Shown piece after piece: positions 59,718 to 64,000 of a DNA stretch of 64,000 nucleotides; the stretch's first letter is position 1; every line of letters begins with the position of its first letter. This DNA comes from Arenibaculum pallidiluteum (GTDB lineage Bacteria; Pseudomonadota; Alphaproteobacteria; Azospirillales; Azospirillaceae): assembly GCF_017355985.1 (NCBI RefSeq), contig NZ_JAFIQU010000002.1:310001-374000 (forward strand). Direction: 5' to 3'. A program made the translations under genes and the position numbers. The notes under the pieces were generated by a model. That model saw only the letters and a program-made list of their open reading frames with translations, ran no database searches and was not told the DNA's origin.

Positions 59718-60539
59718 ATGACCGAGAATGCCAGACGCTCCGCCGCCGCGGTTCAGGCCCGGGTCCCGGGATTCGTGCCGCGGGTCGGCATCGTGCTCGG
59801 CTCCGGCCTCGGAGGCTTTGCGGAGCGCATCGAGGACGCCGTGGCGATCCCTTACGGGGACCTTCCGGGCTTCCCGCGGCCGAGCGTCCACGGCCATGCC
59901 GGGCGCATGGTGCTGGGGAGCCTGGGCGGGCAGCGCGTCGTCTGCCTGCAGGGCCGCGTCCACCTGTATGAGGGCACCGGCCCCGAAGGCGTGAAGACGC
60001 TTGTGCGCACGCTGAAGCTGCTGGGATGCGAGATCCTGGTCCTGACCAACGCCGCCGGATCGCTCCGCCGCGATGTCGGGCCGGGCTCCCTGATGGCGAT
60101 CTCGGACCACATCAACCTGCTGGGCACCAACCCGCTGGTGGGGCCCAACGACGACGATTTCGGGCCGCGCTTCCCACCCATGGCCGATGCCTGGGACCCC
60201 GCCCTGCGCGCCGTGCTCGGGCAGGCGGCGGCGCGGCGCGGCGTCGCGCTGGCGGAGGGGGTGTACTGCGCGCTGCTCGGCCCCGCCTTCGAGACGCCGG
60301 CCGAGGTGCGCATGGTGAAGCTGCTGGGCGCCGATGCCGTCGGCATGTCGACCGTGCCGGAATGCATCGTGGCGCGCCATTGCGGGCTGCGGGTGGTGGG
60401 CTGCGCCGTGATCACCAATCTGGGGGTCGGCCTCGACGACGGCGAGGTCAGCCACGCCCAGACGCTGAACGCCGCGGCCGGCGCCGCCGGGCGGCTGGAG
60501 GCGCTGCTGACCGGCTTCCTGGAGGCGCTGGACCCGTGA
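59718..60539 (+). CDS. punA: Purine-nucleoside phosphorylase (trimeric type)
   Basis: 273 residues. It splits purine nucleosides with phosphate. Family motifs are VGIVLGSGLGGFAERIE, VHGHAGRMVLG (phosphate site), LVLTNAAGSL, GPAFETPAEVRMVKLLGADA, VGMSTVPECIVARH and the base-binding asparagine in CAVITNLGVG, which favours 6-oxopurines. The length matches PNP family 2. It is between cdd and deoA in one direction with short gaps, so it belongs to the nucleoside salvage operon. Confidence 0.94.
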   Translation: MTENARRSAAAVQARVPGFVPRVGIVLGSGLGGFAERIEDAVAIPYGDLPGFPRPSVHGHAGRMVLGSLGGQRVVCLQGRVHLYEGTGPEGVKTLVRTLKLLGCEILVLTNAAGSLRRDVGPGSLMAISDHINLLGTNPLVGPNDDDFGPRFPPMADAWDPALRAVLGQAAARRGVALAEGVYCALLGPAFETPAEVRMVKLLGADAVGMSTVPECIVARHCGLRVVGCAVITNLGVGLDDGEVSHAQTLNAAAGAAGRLEALLTGFLEALDP

Positions 60540-60605
60540 GCCGCATCCCCGGCGGCGCCACCGCATCATCCCGTACGACGACCTGAAACGAGGACGACGA
60601 AGCCC

Positions 60606-61931
60606 ATGCTGCCCCAGGAGACCATCCGCCGGAAACGCGACGGCCAGGCGCTGACCGAGGCCGAGATCGCCGAGTTCGTCGGCGGCGTGACTGCGGGCAC
60701 CGTGACCGAGGGCCAGGTCGCCGCCTTCGCGATGGCTGTCTTCTTCCAGGGCATGACGCTGGACGAGCGGGTGGCGCTGACCCGCGCGATGACGCGCTCG
60801 GGCCGGGTGATGGACTGGCGGCCGCTGAAGCTCGGCGGGCCGGTGCTGGACAAGCATTCGACCGGCGGCGTCGGCGACAAGGTCAGCCTGCCGCTGGCCC
60901 CGATCGTGGCGGCCTGCGGGGGCTACGTGCCCATGGTCTCGGGCCGCGGCCTCGGCCATACCGGCGGCACGCTGGACAAGATGGGGAGCATTCCGGGCTA
61001 CGTGGCCCTGCCGGACGGCGAAACCTTCGCCCGCGTCGTGCGGGAGGTCGGATGCGCCATCATCGGCGCGACGAACGACATCGCCCCCGCCGACAGGACG
61101 ATCTACGCGGTCCGCGACGTCACCGCGACGGTGGAATCGATCCCGCTGATCACCGCGTCGATCCTGTCGAAGAAGCTGGCAGCCGGGCTGGACGGCCTGG
61201 CCATGGACGTGAAGTTCGGCAGCGGCGCCTTCATGGCGCGCTTCGAGGACGCGCTGGAGCTCGCCGGCAGCATCGCCGCGGTCGCCCGCGGTGCGGGTCT
61301 TCCGACGACGGCGCTGCTGACCGACATGAACGCCGTGCTCGGCCGCACGGCCGGCAACGCCGTGGAGGTGCGGGAGTCCATCGACATGCTCGCGGGGCGC
61401 CCCGCAGACCCGCGCCTGGTCGCGGTGACGCTGGACCTCGCGGCCGAGATGCTCGTCCTGGGGCGGCTCGCCGCCGACCCGGCGGAGGGCCGCGCCAAGG
61501 CCGAGCAGGCGCTGGCATCGGGCGCCGCGGCCGAGCGCTTCGGTCGGATGGTCGTGGCGCTGGGCGGCCCGACGGACCTGATGGAGGCGCCGGACCGCCA
61601 CCTCGCCAGGGCCCCGGTCGTCCGCGAGGTCCACGCGGCAGCGCCTGGCGTGGTGACGTCCATCGACGTGCGCGCCGTCGGCATCGCGATCGTCGGGCTG
61701 GGCGGCGGGCGCACCCGTGTCCAGGACCCGATCGACCCGGCCGTCGGCCTGACCGGGGTGGCGGGGATCGGCGAGCAGGTCGGCCCCGGCGGCGCGCCGC
61801 TTGCGCTGATGCATGCCCCCAGCGAAGCGGCGGCCGATGCCGCGATGGAGTCGGTGCGCGCAGCCTTCACCCTTGGCGCCGGAGCCCTGCCCTCGACGCC
61901 AGTCGTGGCACGGCGCCTGGCTGCCGCCTGA
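60606..61931 (+). CDS. deoA: Thymidine phosphorylase
   Basis: 441 residues. It converts thymidine and phosphate to thymine and deoxyribose 1-phosphate. The N-terminal helical domain (TIRRKRDGQALTEAEIAEFV) leads into the phosphate-binding KHSTGGVGDKVSLPLAPIVA and SGRGLGHTGGTLDKMGSIPG. LDGLAMDVKFGSGAFM and the C-terminal domain are complete. It is the third gene of the cdd-punA-deoA set, 66 bases after punA. No deoC or upp lies nearby. Confidence 0.95.
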   Translation: MLPQETIRRKRDGQALTEAEIAEFVGGVTAGTVTEGQVAAFAMAVFFQGMTLDERVALTRAMTRSGRVMDWRPLKLGGPVLDKHSTGGVGDKVSLPLAPIVAACGGYVPMVSGRGLGHTGGTLDKMGSIPGYVALPDGETFARVVREVGCAIIGATNDIAPADRTIYAVRDVTATVESIPLITASILSKKLAAGLDGLAMDVKFGSGAFMARFEDALELAGSIAAVARGAGLPTTALLTDMNAVLGRTAGNAVEVRESIDMLAGRPADPRLVAVTLDLAAEMLVLGRLAADPAEGRAKAEQALASGAAAERFGRMVVALGGPTDLMEAPDRHLARAPVVREVHAAAPGVVTSIDVRAVGIAIVGLGGGRTRVQDPIDPAVGLTGVAGIGEQVGPGGAPLALMHAPSEAAADAAMESVRAAFTLGAGALPSTPVVARRLAAA

Positions 61932-61976
61932 ACACCGATTGAACAGGGCGGCACGCCCTGGGAGGGAGGGTTTTTC

Positions 61977-62603
61977 ATGACGCTCGAACTCTGGATCGTC
62001 TACGCGCTGGCGGCGCTCGGCCTGTCGCTGACGCCGGGCCCGAACGGTCTTCTGTCCTTGACGCACGGCGTCCGGTTCGGCCTCGCCCGCACCGTCTTCA
62101 CCGTCCTCGGCGGCGTCTGCGGCTTCATGGTCCTTGTCGCCGCGTCGCTGGCGGGTCTGGGCGCGCTGCTCGCCGCGTCCGAGGCCGCCTTCACCGTCGC
62201 GAAATGGGTCGGCGCCGCCTACCTCGTCTATCTCGGCTTCCGGTTGTGGAGGGCGCCCGCGCCCCGCGTGGCCACGGCCGAGGCGCAGGGGCCAGGCGGC
62301 GAGGACGGCGGCCTCCGCCTGTTCGTCCAGGGCTTCCTCGTTGCCGTGTCGAACCCCAAGGCGCTGATCTTCTTCGCGGCCTTCCTGCCCCAGTTCATGG
62401 TGCCGGGCGCGTCCTACTGGCTGCAGTTCGCGATCCTGGGCGGCACCTTCGGGTTCGTCGAGTTCGTCTACGAGCTGGTCCTGGCCGGCATGGCGCAGCG
62501 AATCGCCCCCTGGCTCGGCCGCCACGGCCGCTGGTTCAACCGCGTCACCGGAGCGACCTTCGTCGGCATCGGCGGCCTCCTGACGACGGCCAACCGCGTC
62601 TGA
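61977..62603 (+). CDS. LysE/RhtB-family translocator
   Basis: 208 residues with six membrane helices. The signature LSLTPGPNGLLSLTHGVRFG is near the N-terminus, followed by FTVLGGVCGFMVLVAASLAG and VAVSNPKALIFFAAFLPQF, the classic RhtB motif. It exports amino acids or small metabolites across the inner membrane; the substrate is unknown. The ATG at 61977 has GGGAGGGAGG upstream. It follows deoA by 45 bases and may be co-transcribed, although the function differs. It is a distant paralogue of the exporter at 50859-51473. Confidence 0.91.
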   Translation: MTLELWIVYALAALGLSLTPGPNGLLSLTHGVRFGLARTVFTVLGGVCGFMVLVAASLAGLGALLAASEAAFTVAKWVGAAYLVYLGFRLWRAPAPRVATAEAQGPGGEDGGLRLFVQGFLVAVSNPKALIFFAAFLPQFMVPGASYWLQFAILGGTFGFVEFVYELVLAGMAQRIAPWLGRHGRWFNRVTGATFVGIGGLLTTANRV

Positions 62604-62717
62604 TTCCGGCGCGGCCATGGCCAACCTCCTGATCCCGGAATTGCCGACGTCCTGGACCGGCACCTCAACCGCGGCAAACGGAATATCGATCTAATGTAAA
62701 GGCATTGGGTGATGCCT

Positions 62718-62748
62718 CGGCCGCCGCTGGATGATGCCCCGGCGGCCG
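62718..62748 (+). promoter_or_regulatory. Leader hairpins before the terminal gene
   Basis: CGGCCGCCG (62718-62726) pairs with CGGCGGCCG (62740-62748). Just before it, AGGCAT and ATGCCT (62700-62717) form a smaller hairpin. The pair lies 43 bases upstream of the last gene. No U-tract follows, so the role is open: the 3' end of the LysE transcript, or the 5' leader of the next gene. Confidence 0.35.
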
Positions 62749-62791
62749 CTCCAGGACAAAGGGACGGCGCTTCTGGATCAGGAAGACAGCC

Positions 62792-64000
62792 ATGCCCAGC
62801 TCTTTCGAGCAGACCTGGAACAGCGCGAAGACGGCCTTCGAGAACGCCACGGGGAAGAAGAAGCCCTCGGCTGGCTTTCTCGGAGTCTTCAACCGCAGCG
62901 GCCTCCAGGGGGTCTGCAGGGACCTCGACGGCGCCTTCGGCAGGGATGCCGATGCCATGCAGAAGGCCTTCGACCGGTTCCGCAAGGAGGCCGCGGACTA
63001 CCAGAAGACCCTTGCCGCGGCCGAGAAGAAGGAGGCGGGCGACTACCAGAGGGAACTCCAGAAGCTCTCGGGCGTCCTCGATGCCATGGCGCGCGAGTAC
63101 CAGCGTGCGCTCGAGGTCAGGCTGCCCAGGCAGATCACCCTGCCCGATGCGATCAGCCGCTCCGACAACATCTTCGCGCGCGTCCGGACCAAGGCCTTCC
63201 TGCTGAAGCCAGTGAGGGTATCGGTCGGCTTCTCCGAGCGCTCGGTCCGCATCAGCCGCATGGTGGCGGCCGAGTTCGACGGGCTCGTCCAGACCCTGAT
63301 CCAGCGCAGCAGCAACATCATGCGCGATCTCGAGATCGAGGTCGCGAAGCTCGTGGCGGCGGCCGAGGCGAAGGCCGCGAGCACGAGGAACGAGGCGGCC
63401 ATCGAGAAGATCACCGCGGCCCTCCGAAAGGACGTCGCCGCCGTGGTCGAGCATCACAAGGCCCTGGCCGATGCCACCGTCGACAAGCTCTGCGCCGACT
63501 GGTTCCGCAAGTACGACCTGGCGGCCCAGTACAAGCGCGGCTTCGTGAAGACCATGGTGGTCGGGACCATCGGCATCACGGCCTCGGTCACGATGCTGGC
63601 GGTCACCGGCGGTGGCGCGGCGCCCGCCATCGCGCTCGCCATCGTCAGCAACGTGAAGATCCTGCTGACCGCCTGCTCCGCGGCCCACAATTACGGCCGC
63701 GCCATCTCGAAGACCGAAAAGGAGCTGGTCTCGCAGACGGCCGCCGTGATCGAGCGCTTCGCGAGGGCGGGGCCCGAATGGAAGGGCAAGGTGAAGATCG
63801 AAAGCCGGGAGCTGCTGGCGACGATCGGGCTGCCGGTCAGCGCCGTGGGTGCCATGGAGAATACCCTGGCGGAATACGCGAGGAAGTGCGTGGACTACGA
63901 GGCGAAGCACCTGCGCCCGTTGCAGACGGCGTTCCGGACGATCATGCGCGACGTTCACGCGCTCGTGGGAGAGGACCCCAAGCTCGGCCGGCGGATCGCC
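62792..64000 (+). CDS. Long helical protein of unknown function (runs off the window)
   Basis: An open frame of 403 codons from the ATG at 62792 (AGGA upstream) with no stop before the window end. The protein is mostly helical and Lys/Glu/Ala-rich (DRFRKEAADYQKTLAAAEKK; NEAAIEKITAALRKDVAAVV). A hydrophobic block at about residues 253-295 (KTMVVGTIGITASVTMLAVT then GGGAAPAIALAIVSNVKILL) could be one or two membrane helices. Helical segments continue on both sides. There is no signal peptide. I do not recognise the family; the layout recalls membrane-active coiled-coil proteins, but that is only a resemblance. Confidence 0.75.
   Translation, partial: MPSSFEQTWNSAKTAFENATGKKKPSAGFLGVFNRSGLQGVCRDLDGAFGRDADAMQKAFDRFRKEAADYQKTLAAAEKKEAGDYQRELQKLSGVLDAMAREYQRALEVRLPRQITLPDAISRSDNIFARVRTKAFLLKPVRVSVGFSERSVRISRMVAAEFDGLVQTLIQRSSNIMRDLEIEVAKLVAAAEAKAASTRNEAAIEKITAALRKDVAAVVEHHKALADATVDKLCADWFRKYDLAAQYKRGFVKTMVVGTIGITASVTMLAVTGGGAAPAIALAIVSNVKILLTACSAAHNYGRAISKTEKELVSQTAAVIERFARAGPEWKGKVKIESRELLATIGLPVSAVGAMENTLAEYARKCVDYEAKHLRPLQTAFRTIMRDVHALVGEDPKLGRRIA

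Noticed and set aside
59427-62663. A 1078-residue minus-strand open frame
   Set aside because: Antisense to cdd, punA, deoA and the LysE gene, all of which carry full family motifs on the plus strand.

Overview
The window is 64 kb of uniformly GC-rich chromosomal DNA, coding-dense and read mostly on the minus strand. Gene content and order point to an alphaproteobacterium: trpB-trpA-accD-folC in a row, a PhaR-controlled polyhydroxyalkanoate (PHA) locus, a PQQ-dependent membrane dehydrogenase, single-domain response regulators, a NasT/NasS nitrate system and a TreY/TreZ trehalose route. A Rhodospirillales-like lineage is my guess; nothing here fixes the genus. I see no rRNA, tRNA, CRISPR array, insertion sequence or prophage.

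Layout. (1) 1-4.2 kb: tail of an unknown gene, thioredoxin, an EamA transporter and a PQQ glucose/quinate-type dehydrogenase. (2) 4.2-12.7 kb: an unknown protein, a FolC-like paralogue, folC, accD, trpA, trpB, a HAD phosphatase, a YddG-like exporter and sufE. (3) 13-18.1 kb: signalling genes (response regulator, Crp/Fnr regulator, hybrid kinase), an erythromycin-esterase-family protein and a NUDIX hydrolase. (4) 18.2-23.3 kb: PHA locus, with phaB, phaA, a class III-like phaC and a short PhaE-like partner on the minus strand and phaR divergent. (5) 23.3-25.1 kb: an AT-rich island and a second hybrid kinase. (6) 25.3-36.2 kb: bacterioferritin, treY, malQ, treZ, a response-regulator-like gene and glgX, a glycogen-to-trehalose cluster. 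(7) 36.4-38.3 kb: a lipoprotein, two small unknown proteins and a group III truncated globin. (8) 38.4-50.8 kb: a complete nitrate assimilation operon, nasS-nrtA-nrtB-nrtD-nirB-nirD-nasA-cysG, preceded by nasT. (9) 50.8-59.1 kb: LysE exporter, DUF488, HxlR regulator, mechanosensitive channel, LysR, DUF2000 and AraC genes. (10) 59.2-62.6 kb: nucleoside salvage (cdd, punA, deoA) and a LysE exporter. (11) 62.8 kb to the edge: a long helical protein of unknown function, cut by the window end.

The most interesting stretch is 49.82-50.18 kb between nasT and nasS. On the minus strand it carries, in order, inverted repeats at enhancer distance, a near-consensus sigma-54 promoter, two hairpins like those bound by ANTAR antiterminators (the second with an A-x-x-G loop), and an intrinsic terminator with a U-tract just before nasS. 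The whole uptake and reduction operon should therefore be gated by both nitrogen status and NasT antitermination. The inhibitor and sensor gene nasS lies behind the same attenuator, which predicts negative feedback. Secondary points are TGC-N3-GCA sites in both pha control regions, an orphan 20-bp palindrome between sufE and a response regulator, a divergent FolC-like protein coupled to folC, and a large dyad touching the lysR start.
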